DNA of 14,681 bases. It comes from AP-15 sp035570935 (GTDB lineage Bacteria; Pseudomonadota; Alphaproteobacteria; ATCC43930; CGMCC-115725). The stretch lies in contig DATMKU010000115.1 of the NCBI GenBank assembly GCA_035570935.1, positions 1-14,681 on the forward strand, written 5' to 3'. Below the pieces are notes generated by a model. It had not been told where the DNA came from. It did not search any database and worked only from the letters and a program-made list of their open reading frames with translations. This document shows positions 1-6,895 of the stretch, in pieces (position 1 is the first letter of the stretch; each line of letters opens with the position of its first letter). The translations under genes and the position numbers were made by a program.

Positions 1-261
1 GGCGCGCGGATCAACGCGATCTTCAGCTCCGACATCGGCCATTTCGACGTGCCCGACATGTTGATGCCGGTACCCGAGGCCTATGAGCTGGTCGAAGACG
101 GGTTGTTGAGCGAAGACGACTTCCGCGACTTTACTTTTGCCAACGCGGTGCGGCTATGGGGAACGCAGAACCCGCGTTTCTTCGAGGGCACGCGCATCGC
201 CAAGGAAGCCGCGGCTCTCCTCGCCGAGCCGCCTTCGACATTGCAGGCCGCCGCCGAATAA
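1..261 (+). CDS. Amidohydrolase family protein, C-terminal 86 residues (5' end outside window)
   Basis: The reading frame is open from the first base and stops with TAA at 259-261, so only the C-terminus is present. The visible segment contains SDIGHFDVP near residues 10-18, followed by a helix-rich tail with AYELVEDGLLSEDDFRDF and a WGTQNPRFFEGT segment. This is the usual end of amidohydrolase_2 (metal-dependent TIM-barrel) proteins, where the Asp of the SD-x-GH motif is a metal ligand at the end of strand 8. Enzymes of this family hydrolyse or decarboxylate small acids, including ring-cleavage products, but the substrate cannot be decided from the tail. A strong intrinsic terminator 28 bases after the stop shows that the transcript ends here and the next genes are separate. 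Family is fairly sure; function is not. Confidence 0.75.
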   Translation, partial: GARINAIFSSDIGHFDVPDMLMPVPEAYELVEDGLLSEDDFRDFTFANAVRLWGTQNPRFFEGTRIAKEAAALLAEPPSTLQAAAE

Positions 262-288
262 GCCCGCGACGACCGTAACGCCCACGTG

Positions 289-316
289 CAGCGCCGCTTC
301 CTGCGGCGCTGTTTTT
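289..316 (+). terminator. Intrinsic (rho-independent) terminator
   Basis: A perfect 9-bp GC-rich stem, CAGCGCCGC (289-297) and GCGGCGCTG (303-311), encloses the 5-base loop TTCCT and is followed directly by five T residues (312-316). It lies 28 bases after the amidohydrolase stop codon, which is the expected place for its transcript end. Confidence 0.9.
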
Positions 317-507
317 GCACTCGAGCAAAGCGAAAATCGCCCGGCGGTCGATGGGTTTCGACCTCCCTCCGATTATGGCGGCTGGGGGTCTCGGCACCCC
401 CGGAAATATCGAGCGTGGCTGTGCCGCTCGAATACGGGCTTTCGACCGCACCGACCGCCTCAACAGGTTCGCCGGTGCACAACCGTTAAGTTTGTTAGGT
501 GTTTCCC

Positions 508-554
508 TTACTCAACCGAAAATGTGGTTCTCTCTCGACGAGATTTTTGAGTAA
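508..554. promoter_or_regulatory. Inverted repeat TTACTCAA ... TTGAGTAA upstream of the 587 gene
   Basis: TTACTCAA at 508-515 is the exact reverse complement of TTGAGTAA at 547-554. The 31-base interval contains a second small dyad, TCTCG-A-CGAGA, around 533-543. The outer arm ends 32 bases before the GTG start at 587. It could be a leader-RNA hairpin or an operator with widely spaced half-sites. The dyad is seen directly; a regulatory role is inference. Confidence 0.35.
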
Positions 555-570
555 AATTTCCTAGGATGAT

Positions 571-577
571 AGGGAGG
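571..577 (+). promoter_or_regulatory. Ribosome binding site deciding a GTG start
   Basis: AGGGAGG sits 9 bases before the GTG at 587. The longer frame opening at ATG 566 would place this Shine-Dalgarno inside the coding region and would put extra residues in front of a classical signal peptide. GTG 587 is therefore the better start. Confidence 0.7.
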
Positions 578-586
578 ATTACACCC

Positions 587-1078
587 GTGAAGCATATCTT
601 GATCGGCGTGGCGGCTGTTGCCGCACTAGCGATCTCGGTGCCGGTCTGGGCGCAGCCGGCGCCGTCCACGGCACAGCCCGGCACCAACACGACGATGCCG
701 GCGATGCCTGGGGCGATGCCAAGCGAGATGAACCGGATGCCGATGGGAGGGAGAGCGACCTCGGATAGAGGCACGGGCCCATCGTCATCGACGTCAGCTA
801 CAGCACCCGGAACGGCCGCCACAACCACAGGGGCGCTTCCGCATCAGATGAACCGGATGTCGGCTGGTGGCAGAGCGACATCGAGCCGGGGCACGGGTTC
901 GTCGACGCGAGCCCATCACCGGCGGCATGCCGTCGAGTCGGCGAGACAACAATCAGGCGGCAGTGGGGCCGACGAACTGAACCGTCAGGAACTCTCCCAG
1001 CTACAATCCGGTAACCCCACCACTATGAACCGGATGTCGGTCGGCGGGAGGGCAACCTCGGGGGGGCCAAACCAGTAA
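587..1078 (+). CDS. Predicted exported protein with three MNRM-x2-GGRATS repeats
   Basis: The 163-residue protein begins with a clear Sec signal peptide: K2, a hydrophobic stretch at 4-21 and a likely cleavage after VWA (residue 22). The mature part is rich in Pro, Ser, Thr, Gly, Ala and Met and has low complexity. It carries one motif three times: MNRMPMGGRATSDRGTG at about 48-64, MNRMSAGGRATSSRGTG at 88-104 and a shorter MNRMSVGGRATSGG at 147-160. The first two copies are exactly 40 residues apart. Between copies two and three is ADELNRQELSQLQSGN (about 128-143), a segment style I associate with small periplasmic proteins of rhizobial bacteria. There is no enzymatic motif and no cysteine. 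The mature protein is basic and probably extended in the periplasm. Function is unknown; the start choice rests on the ribosome site and signal peptide. Confidence 0.75.
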   Translation: MKHILIGVAAVAALAISVPVWAQPAPSTAQPGTNTTMPAMPGAMPSEMNRMPMGGRATSDRGTGPSSSTSATAPGTAATTTGALPHQMNRMSAGGRATSSRGTGSSTRAHHRRHAVESARQQSGGSGADELNRQELSQLQSGNPTTMNRMSVGGRATSGGPNQ

Positions 1079-1180
1079 ACGGCCCGCCGATCCGGCACGC
1101 CAGTTAGCCAACCGGCAGGAGGTTGCCGGCGGGTATCTGGGTATAGGCGCACGGCACTTATCGATCGGAAAGGGGCAGCC

Positions 1181-1612
1181 TTGGTTTCTTCAAAGCGGGA
1201 GCTCGCGGCTGCCCTCACGGTCTGTGCTTTCCTTGCGGGCGTCTCGCTGGCACCCGTGGCGCGGCCGGCAACCGTTGCGACCAACCACCTTTCCGACGGG
1301 ACTTGGACTGTCCAAGGACGAGCAATCTCGGGCCTGCGCTGCGGCGATTGGCTTGTCCGCCTGACAAATGCGCAAGGTCGCTTGTCGGGCGTCGTCTCTC
1401 TTGCGCGCTCGACCGTAGCTCTACAGAACCTCGCGCTGTCGCCCGACGGGAGCTTCTCGGGAGCGACGCGGGCCGGCGTGGTGGGGACGCGGCATGTGCG
1501 AGGCTATCGAGTCACCGGAAGGTTTTCAGGGGACAGGGTCAATCTTACCCTCGAAGATCATATCTGCCCGCCGCGCCGCGGGACTGCTCTCCGGCAAGCC
1601 GCGCGCAGCTGA
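1181..1612 (+). CDS. Predicted exported hypothetical protein (TTG start)
   Basis: This 143-residue frame opens with TTG preceded by AAAGGGG at 5-base spacing. A signal peptide is visible: K5-R6, a hydrophobic stretch at about 8-26 and a likely cleavage near residue 27-30 (VARPA). The mature part alternates polar and hydrophobic residues, with segments such as GTWTVQG, DWLVRLTNAQGRLSGVV, RGYRVTGRFSG and VNLTLEDH, suggesting a small all-beta fold. It has two cysteines (about C54 and C129), which could form one disulfide. It lies 102 bases after the preceding gene on the same strand and may share its transcript. I do not recognise a named family, and no catalytic motif is evident. Confidence 0.65.
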   Translation: MVSSKRELAAALTVCAFLAGVSLAPVARPATVATNHLSDGTWTVQGRAISGLRCGDWLVRLTNAQGRLSGVVSLARSTVALQNLALSPDGSFSGATRAGVVGTRHVRGYRVTGRFSGDRVNLTLEDHICPPRRGTALRQAARS

Positions 1613-1614
1613 GC

Positions 1615-1632
1615 GGGCGGCGCCCGCCCTTT
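1615..1632 (+). terminator. Possible terminator hairpin after the 1181 gene
   Basis: GGGCGG (1615-1620) pairs with CCGCCC (1624-1629) across a 3-base loop and is followed by TTT. It starts two bases after the stop codon. The stem is entirely G/C but short and the T run is weak, so it is a candidate only. Confidence 0.45.
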
Positions 1633-1829
1633 AGGCGATTCCCGCCTGCATATCGCCGCTGCAGGAGGCTCACTGGTTAGAGCAAGACGGTAGGACAGTC
1701 CAGATAGCCGGGCCGCCCATCGAACTCCCCATTTCTGCGTGATGCGGTCACGCTCGCTCCTCAAATCCGTATAATTTTTGAAGTCGCGCCCGCTGGGTGC
1801 CGTGACGCGCTGGACGGGTGTGCTTTGCG

Positions 1830-2564
1830 ATGCGGACAATCTCTTGGGCGATAGCCGCGATTCTGACCCTGACCGTCGCCTCGGCGCAGCGGGTCGCCGC
1901 CGACGAGAAGCCGGTGCCCTTGCCGGAGGTCACTGTCACCGCCCCGCCGATCACTCCCGCGTGGAAGAAATTCACCCCCTACTTTGGCAATTCCCGTGTC
2001 GAGGAGAATAAGTGGCCAAATATTCCGTGCGGCATATCAAGGATCATCGCTGGCACGCCGAGCAGCTGCAAAACCGGATCAGCTCAGGAAACCATGACGC
2101 CGGTCCTCCCCGGCATTCAACAGTCCAACTGTCGAATTGCTCATGATCTGGTCATGACCAATCTCGGAAATCTGGCGATCGAGGCCGATGTCATGATCTT
2201 CGATCCTTATTATGTGAGCGCCATCGGGCATCAACACAGCAGCTGCTATGTCGAAGCAGGCTACGGTGATCTACGCGAAGACTTTCCCGACATGAATCAA
2301 ACCACGAGACAGGGCAACGGTTGGCGCAATTTTGTCGCCAGCGGCGATCTGACCACGATGGAATTTTCGGTCGGGTCCGGCGACTGTCTCGCGTTGGAAA
2401 AGCGCGGTCCGCGCTGGGGCGGCGGTTACGTTTATTTGATCCACGCCAGCATTTGCCGCAACGACCGGCATGTCGTCGGAGCAACCGACATCGACTATGT
2501 CCTGCGCTCGTTGCAGGTTCGGCAATACGAACCGCGCGGCAATTTGGCCTCGCCTTCGCGGTAA
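1830..2564 (+). CDS. Predicted exported, cysteine-rich hypothetical protein
   Basis: Starting at ATG 1830 gives 244 residues with a clean signal peptide: R2, a hydrophobic stretch at 4-18 and a likely cleavage after ASA (residue 19). An in-frame GTG at 1818 would add four residues and is less likely. After cleavage comes a short linker with PLPEVTVTAPP, common in exported proteins of Bradyrhizobium-like bacteria. A globular part of about 200 residues follows, with six cysteines (about 67, 80, 101, 139, 186 and 209), enough for three disulfides. Aromatic and glycine-rich segments (GWRNFVASG, GPRWGGGYVYLIH) suggest a beta-rich fold. No enzyme motif is recognisable. The gene stands alone between 217 bases upstream and 69 downstream, all neighbours being on the same strand. 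It is real by signal peptide and composition; function is unknown. Confidence 0.7.
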   Translation: MRTISWAIAAILTLTVASAQRVAADEKPVPLPEVTVTAPPITPAWKKFTPYFGNSRVEENKWPNIPCGISRIIAGTPSSCKTGSAQETMTPVLPGIQQSNCRIAHDLVMTNLGNLAIEADVMIFDPYYVSAIGHQHSSCYVEAGYGDLREDFPDMNQTTRQGNGWRNFVASGDLTTMEFSVGSGDCLALEKRGPRWGGGYVYLIHASICRNDRHVVGATDIDYVLRSLQVRQYEPRGNLASPSR

Positions 2565-2633
2565 ACGCGATCCGCGGGGTCGCGCCGATAGATGCGTCTG
2601 TTATAGTCGGCGATCCGACAAGGAGAGATGAAA

Positions 2634-3281
2634 ATGGCGGACAGCAAAAGGATCAGACCGACGCACTCGCTCGCACCGGCGCGGCCGCCACTGCTCGTGC
2701 CGCACCCGGCTGTGGCGCCCTTGGTGCCGCCGGTGCATGTGGTCGATCTGATGACCGATGCCGGGTCGGCTGTATTCGGCGCACAGTGGCGGGCGATGGA
2801 GGCGAAAATTGTCGAATGCCCGGCGCTCTCCGACTCGATGCCGGAATTCAAGACGACCTACGACATCGAGCCCCATGCCGAGGAGCGCGGCTACGATGAT
2901 TCCGCCTGGCCGATAGTGGCTGGCTCTGACCTCGGCGCCAGGCGGGGCGGCGGCATGGTGTCATTCTTCTGGTACCGCGCGACCTTGACGATCCCGGTCA
3001 ACGCTGCCGGTTTCGACACCGCCGGGGCAATGACGGTGTTGCGGGTCAATGTCGACGACTACGCTGAAATCTGGGTCGATGGAGAAATGCCGCGCGCGGC
3101 CGGCCGGCCAAGCCCGCACACGATCCAGGGGTTCAACATGCCGCATCGCCTGGTGCTCGCCAACCCCGCGGCTCCAGGCGATAAATTCGAGATCGCGGTG
3201 TTCGCGATCAACGGGCCAATCTCAGCCGCACCGGCAAATTTCCTGTGGTTTCGCGAGGCGAAGGTCGAATTCTTCCGCTGA
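2634..3281 (+). CDS. Stand-alone jelly-roll (galactose-binding-like) domain protein
   Basis: ATG 2634 gives 215 residues and lies 8 bases after AAGGAG; the in-frame ATG at 2628 would leave only 2 bases, so 2634 is preferred. There is no signal peptide. Residues about 12-37 form a proline-rich leader. The rest resembles the N-terminal sugar-binding fold of family 2 glycosidases: ERGYDDSAWP, ARRGGGMVSFFWYR and VNVDDYAEIWVDGEMPRA are the typical strand and turn signatures, ending in NGPISAAPANFLWFR. From memory, closely similar domains are fused in front of SMP-30/gluconolactonase-like propellers in related bacteria; here the domain is complete by itself. It may bind carbohydrate, with no catalytic residues seen. 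The gene converges on the GMC oxidoreductase gene with only 14 bases between stop codons. Fold is likely; role is inferred. Confidence 0.7.
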   Translation: MADSKRIRPTHSLAPARPPLLVPHPAVAPLVPPVHVVDLMTDAGSAVFGAQWRAMEAKIVECPALSDSMPEFKTTYDIEPHAEERGYDDSAWPIVAGSDLGARRGGGMVSFFWYRATLTIPVNAAGFDTAGAMTVLRVNVDDYAEIWVDGEMPRAAGRPSPHTIQGFNMPHRLVLANPAAPGDKFEIAVFAINGPISAAPANFLWFREAKVEFFR

Positions 3282-3295
3282 CGGCGACGGCCTGC

Positions 3296-4930
3296 CTAGA
3301 CATCCGCCGGGGCGAGTGGTGGGCGGCCGCGGATCATATCGGCGGACTTCTCGGCGATCATGATCACCGGGGCGTTGATGTTGCCGCCAACCAAGTCCGG
3401 CATCACCGAGGCGTCGACGACGCGCAAAGCCTCGATCCCGCGCACCCGTAATTCGGGGTCGACGACCGCCATCGGATCGCCGTCCAGGCCCATCTTGCAG
3501 GTTCCGAGCGGATGATGCGCGGTCACCGCTGTCGAGCAAATATAAGCATCGAGCGCCTGGTCGCTCTCGACGTCGAGCCCCGGTGCCAGTTCGCGCGCGG
3601 CAAAGTCGCTGACCGGCGGGGTGGCGCAGAGGCGGCGCACCAGCTTCAACCCGTCGCGGATGGTCCGACGGTCGTTTTCGGTGGCGAGGAAATTCTGCCG
3701 AATTTTGGCCGGAACGCGCGGGTCGGCCGAGGCGAGCTTGATCTCGCCGCGGCTTTCCGGATGCAACATCACCGCGCGCAGCGAGAACCCGTCGGCATAA
3801 ACGCGTTTGAACGGCGGCAGATAGGGTCCGGCCTTGGTCGCCACCGCGCGAAACAGAAACTGGATGTCGGGCAATTCGAGCTCGGGCCGGGTTTTGACAA
3901 ACCCAGTCCACCCGCTCGGCGTTTCGCTGGCGGGGCCGGTGCCAAAGCAATAGGCACGGGCGAGCGCCAAGAGCGTGCGGTCGAGCCGCATCGTCGCGAC
4001 AAAAGGGCCGGGTTCACGGCGCTCATAATCCGCCAGCACCGAGAGATGGTCCTGCAGGTTTTGGCCGACCCCGGCAAGCGGCGCGGCGACCGGGATGCCG
4101 TGTTCCGCCAGCCGTTCCGGGTCGCCAATGCCGGACAGGATCAACAGTTGCGGCGAGTTGATGACGCCACCAGACAGGATGACTTCGCGTTCGGCCCGAG
4201 CCACGATTGTTTCGCCGCGGCGCTCGTATTCGACGCCGACGGCGCGATCGCGCTCGATGACGATGCGGTGTGCCAAGGCACCCGTCTCGACGGTCAGGTT
4301 GGAGCGGGCCACGGCCGGGCGCAGATAGGCTTCGGCGGCGCTGCAGCGGCGCCCGTGGCGGATCGTCTGTTGTATCCGCCCCAGTCCTTCCTGCTGTGCG
4401 CCGTTGTAGTCGTCGGTGCGCGGCAGCTGCAACGCAGCACCGGCGGCAAGGCAGGCGTCGATGATCGGGTCGTCGTAACGTGCAGTGCCGACGGTCAGCG
4501 GCCCGTCGCCGCCCCGATAGTCGCCGGCGCCGCCCTCCCAAGATTCCTGGCGGCGGAAATAGGGCAGCACGTCGGCATAGGACCAACCCTTGAGGCCGAA
4601 CCGGGCCCAGCGGTCGTAGTCGCCGCGATTGCCGCGGACATAGGCCATCGCGTTGATTGACGAGCTGCCGCCGACGACCTTGCCGCGGGCGCATTCGATG
4701 CGCCGGAAGTTGGCGTTAGTCTCAGGTTCGGTGAAGTATCTCCAGTCGTGCAGCCGTCGCTCCAGGATGCGGCCCCAGCCGAGCGGAATCTTGATCCACG
4801 GGTCGCGGTCCCAACCGCCCGCCTCGAGCAGCAGGACGGAGGCGGAGGCGTCTTCGCTAAGGCGGTTGGCTAGGGTGCACCCGGCCGAGCCGGCGCCGAC
4901 GATTACATAGGCATAAGTTCTCGGCGCCAT
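3296..4930 (-). CDS. GMC family FAD-dependent oxidoreductase (choline/alcohol dehydrogenase-like)
   Basis: With ATG 4930 the protein has 544 residues, normal for the family. A longer frame to 5056 would overlap the preceding gene, and GAGG lies 5 bases before ATG 4930. Residues 9-24 form the Rossmann FAD motif (VIVGAGSAGCTLANRL). Residues 81-100 carry GMC signature 1 with GGSSSIN, and the second signature is GGVINSPQLLILSGIG in mid-protein. Near the C-terminus HHPLGTCKMG supplies the catalytic His (about 473), and NINAPVIMIAEK the partner Asn (about 519). Such enzymes oxidise primary or secondary alcohols at a cytosolic or membrane-associated site using FAD. The gene follows the dioxygenase small subunit by 53 bases on the same strand, so it probably oxidises an alcohol made or met in the same pathway. 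It could also be a choline dehydrogenase paralogue; no betaine genes are nearby. Confidence 0.92.
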   Translation of the reverse strand: MAPRTYAYVIVGAGSAGCTLANRLSEDASASVLLLEAGGWDRDPWIKIPLGWGRILERRLHDWRYFTEPETNANFRRIECARGKVVGGSSSINAMAYVRGNRGDYDRWARFGLKGWSYADVLPYFRRQESWEGGAGDYRGGDGPLTVGTARYDDPIIDACLAAGAALQLPRTDDYNGAQQEGLGRIQQTIRHGRRCSAAEAYLRPAVARSNLTVETGALAHRIVIERDRAVGVEYERRGETIVARAEREVILSGGVINSPQLLILSGIGDPERLAEHGIPVAAPLAGVGQNLQDHLSVLADYERREPGPFVATMRLDRTLLALARAYCFGTGPASETPSGWTGFVKTRPELELPDIQFLFRAVATKAGPYLPPFKRVYADGFSLRAVMLHPESRGEIKLASADPRVPAKIRQNFLATENDRRTIRDGLKLVRRLCATPPVSDFAARELAPGLDVESDQALDAYICSTAVTAHHPLGTCKMGLDGDPMAVVDPELRVRGIEALRVVDASVMPDLVGGNINAPVIMIAEKSADMIRGRPPLAPADV

Positions 4931-4983
4931 GCCTGCCTCACCGCGATCATCCGGGCGAAGAGTGTGCCCTCGCCCGCCGCCGG

Positions 4984-5463
4984 TCAGATCGGAATCGCCA
5001 GCAAGGTGTCGATCTGGCGGCTGTCGAGAACGACCTCTTTGCGCGCGAATTTCCAACCGTCCTCGTCATGCACGGCACGGTCGACATAATGGCCGGCCGC
5101 GAAAATTGTCATGTCGCCATCCTGCATCGTCCGCACGACTAGAAAGTTCGCATGCGTGTCGAGCGCCCCCGCGGTCTCGCCAACGATCCGCAGCGACGAG
5201 ATCAGGTGGCGATAGCGCTGCGGCTCGTAAATGTTGGCCTCGCGCAAGGCGCTGACCCGATCCTTCACCATGTTGCGCGAGGTCGCGTAAATCAGCCCGA
5301 GCGGCAGGCCCGCCTCATAATTCTCGGCCGAGGTGACGCGGTAGAAACAGTCTTCAGTGAAGAAATCGGGCCAGCGCTCGAGTTCGTCGGTATCGAGGCA
5401 ATGGGCGTAATCGGCGTAGAGCCGCTCCAATTCCAAGCGCCGCACCACCGCCGCGAGATCCAT
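4984..5463 (-). CDS. Aromatic-ring-hydroxylating dioxygenase, small (beta) subunit
   Basis: The 159-residue protein has the NTF2/SnoaL-like fold composition of Rieske oxygenase beta subunits. It opens with a helix (VVRRLELERLYADYAHCLD), then LERWPDFFTEDCFYRVTSAEN, then the characteristic NMVKDRVSALREANIYEPQRYRH region. It ends with the strand WKFARKEVVLDSRQIDTLLAIPI. The style is like small subunits of salicylate/anthranilate/terephthalate-type oxygenases. Beta subunits are structural and support the alpha3beta3 hexamer; they carry no metal. The start lies 4 bases after the alpha-subunit stop codon, a spacing that implies translational coupling and equal production; a GAGAGG stretch sits immediately before the ATG. 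Confidence in the family is high, but the substrate class is only suggestive. Confidence 0.92.
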   Translation of the reverse strand: MDLAAVVRRLELERLYADYAHCLDTDELERWPDFFTEDCFYRVTSAENYEAGLPLGLIYATSRNMVKDRVSALREANIYEPQRYRHLISSLRIVGETAGALDTHANFLVVRTMQDGDMTIFAAGHYVDRAVHDEDGWKFARKEVVLDSRQIDTLLAIPI

Positions 5464-5467
5464 CCTC

Positions 5468-6712
5468 TCAGAACCCCATCAGCGGGCGATAGGCGTGCCA
5501 GAAGCCGCGCACAGAGGCCTCGGTGGTGCGGTTGGCTTCGGAGACGTGGTCGAACCCGCCCATTTCGAGCACCGAGCATTCGCCCTCCGACCCGGGGATC
5601 GCGCGCTGGATAAAGTTGCCGACCGCGCCATCCTCCATCGAGACGTAGCCCGCCGGCCCGACGAGATTGGCTTGCGCCAGGCGCAATGCCGCGAGGTCGG
5701 CGTCATCCTCCTCGAAGCCAAGATAGATCCATTGCAATTCGGTCTTGTCCGGCCCTTTCGGCAACACCAGCCGCAACGCGATGCTGTTCTGGATCTGCTG
5801 CAGCACGAAATTCGGGAACAGCGACAGGATCTGGGTCGTCGTGTCGTCGCCGAATTCCTCGGTCATCGACAGAAGACCGGGATCGGCGAGCCGGAAATTC
5901 TCGCGCAAGGACGGGATGCCGGCATAAAGCTTGTCCGAGGCGCCGGCATCGACGCGCTCGACTTTGTTGCGCGTGTAGCTTGCGTGATGGGCGCCATTCT
6001 CGGCGATGTCGACGCCGCCCTCCGAGGTCAGCCGCGAGATGCGGAACGTCGTGAAAAAGCTGTGCAATAAAGTCGCGTGGTAGGTGTCGCGCACATTTTC
6101 GAAGTAGAGCTTCCAGTTGTTGTGTAGGATCTGCGAGGTCGTACCCAGAACCTTGGGCTTGCCGTGCAAGACTCGGTGAATGCGCGACCCGATCAGATTG
6201 CCGATGTAGTCGCCGAGCGGCGGCGCATCGGACGACAGCGTGCCAAAGACCAAATCGCCGAACCGATCGACGCGCAGCTTTTTGAGCCCGTGGTCTTCAA
6301 GGCGGAAGCTTGCCGGCATCCCACCCTTGCCGGCGATGCCGCGGCGAAAGGCGACGCTGTCGAGGTTGCCTTCGAGGTCGTAGCGCCAGGCGTGATAGAC
6401 GCAGGTCAAATTGTCGGCATGCCCGCGCCGCTTCAGGCAGACGAGATTGCCGCGATGGGCGCAGCGGTTGACCATCGCATGCAGCGCCCCGTCATTGCCT
6501 CGGCTCACGATAACCGGCGTCTCGCCGAGAAAACTCGTCAGATAGTCGCCGGGCTCGGGCAATTCGCCGGCAAGGGTCAAAAACTGCCAGGTCGGTCCGA
6601 GAAAGATCTGCGCCAATTCCGCGCGGTAGATCTCCGGGTCGGAAAACACCCGGTAGGGCACGCGAGCATTGCCCTCGGCGGGCCATTGCAGTGCCGACTG
6701 CGGCTGTTCCAT
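5468..6712 (-). CDS. Aromatic-ring-hydroxylating dioxygenase, large (alpha) subunit, Rieske 2Fe-2S
   Basis: The 414-residue protein has all the expected centres. The Rieske cluster ligands are C84-x-H86 and C104-x2-H107 (NRCAHRGN and LTCVYHAW). The mononuclear iron site is D209-T-Y-H212-A-T-L-L-H217, where D209 is the electron-bridging Asp, and the third ligand is probably D361 in MEDGAVGN. The enzyme would add O2 to an aromatic or similar substrate in the cytosol, using electrons from a reductase/ferredoxin not found here. ATG 6712 is chosen because GGAG lies 7 bases upstream. The 43-residue upstream extension to 6841 runs through an intergenic repeat and includes VIASEARQS, which looks like a translated repeat rather than protein. 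It is coupled to the beta subunit. Substrate is unknown; the sequence style resembles salicylate/anthranilate-type more than naphthalene-type enzymes. Confidence 0.93.
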   Translation of the reverse strand: MEQPQSALQWPAEGNARVPYRVFSDPEIYRAELAQIFLGPTWQFLTLAGELPEPGDYLTSFLGETPVIVSRGNDGALHAMVNRCAHRGNLVCLKRRGHADNLTCVYHAWRYDLEGNLDSVAFRRGIAGKGGMPASFRLEDHGLKKLRVDRFGDLVFGTLSSDAPPLGDYIGNLIGSRIHRVLHGKPKVLGTTSQILHNNWKLYFENVRDTYHATLLHSFFTTFRISRLTSEGGVDIAENGAHHASYTRNKVERVDAGASDKLYAGIPSLRENFRLADPGLLSMTEEFGDDTTTQILSLFPNFVLQQIQNSIALRLVLPKGPDKTELQWIYLGFEEDDADLAALRLAQANLVGPAGYVSMEDGAVGNFIQRAIPGSEGECSVLEMGGFDHVSEANRTTEASVRGFWHAYRPLMGF

Positions 6713-6724
6713 AGCAAATCTCCG

Positions 6725-6738
6725 CTCCAAATTTGGAG
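6725..6738. promoter_or_regulatory. Perfect 14-bp palindrome upstream of the dioxygenase alpha gene
   Basis: CTCCAAATTTGGAG is its own reverse complement and lies 13-26 bases upstream of the alpha-subunit ATG (6712), partly beside its Shine-Dalgarno. It is more AT-rich at its centre than the surroundings. It could be an operator for a dimeric regulator or an mRNA hairpin over the ribosome site. The palindrome is certain; the role is inference. Confidence 0.4.
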
Positions 6739-6744
6739 GTCGGC

Positions 6745-6895
6745 GAGATTGCCGCGCTTCGCTCGCAATGACGCGAGGGGGCGTTGTCATTGCGAGGAGC
6801 CCACGGGTCCGCGCCGGGCGCGGCCCGAGGACAGGCTCCACGACGACGCAGTCTCGTCACCTCGACGCGTGTCGCACTTCGGGTCGCTGCCGGGC
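6745..6895. repeat. Intergenic repeat element of the 'CATTGCGAG' type, degenerate
   Basis: CTCGCAATGAC (6762-6772) and GTCATTGCGAG (6786-6796) form a perfect 11-bp inverted repeat with a 13-base loop. They are followed by GCGC-rich dyads (CCGCGC-CGG-GCGCGG at 6809-6823) and a CCCGAGGACAGGCTCC-type stretch. I recognise these strings as parts of short dispersed repeats frequent between genes in Bradyrhizobium and Rhodopseudomonas. Translated, one side gives VIASEARQS, a common false protein extension in those genomes. There is no transposase frame. The boundaries are approximate. Confidence 0.6.

Larger units (their letters stand above)
262..586. other. Intergenic region, 325 bases, no gene seen
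   Basis: Apart from the terminator at 289-316, this stretch holds no credible gene; its short frames lack ribosome sites and recognisable protein composition. Base composition shifts from GC-rich to clearly more AT-rich after about 480. That AT-rich part probably holds the promoter of the gene at 587, although no convincing -35/-10 pair stands out. It also holds the inverted repeat at 508-554 and the ribosome site at 571-577. Confidence 0.6.

Noticed and set aside
81..482. 133-residue - strand frame over the amidohydrolase tail and terminator.
   Set aside because: It overlaps a well-supported coding tail and the terminator, has no ribosome site and has basic shadow composition.
1660..1740. 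tRNA-like D-arm, GCTC-ACTGGTTA-GAGC at 1668-1683, with an ATCGAAC string at 1719.
   Set aside because: No matching acceptor stem, anticodon stem or T-stem can be formed. At best it is a decayed tRNA fragment or chance.
3512..4660. 382-residue + strand frame opposite the GMC gene.
   Set aside because: The GMC protein has full family motifs. The opposite frame has shadow composition (Arg, Gln, Ala, Gly, Asp rich) and no domain.
6713..6841. 43-residue upstream extension of the dioxygenase alpha subunit.
   Set aside because: It translates a dispersed repeat, and a good ribosome site precedes ATG 6712, where family homology begins.
6745..6895. Insertion sequence remnant.
   Set aside because: No transposase fragment or target duplication is seen. 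It fits a short non-coding dispersed repeat better.
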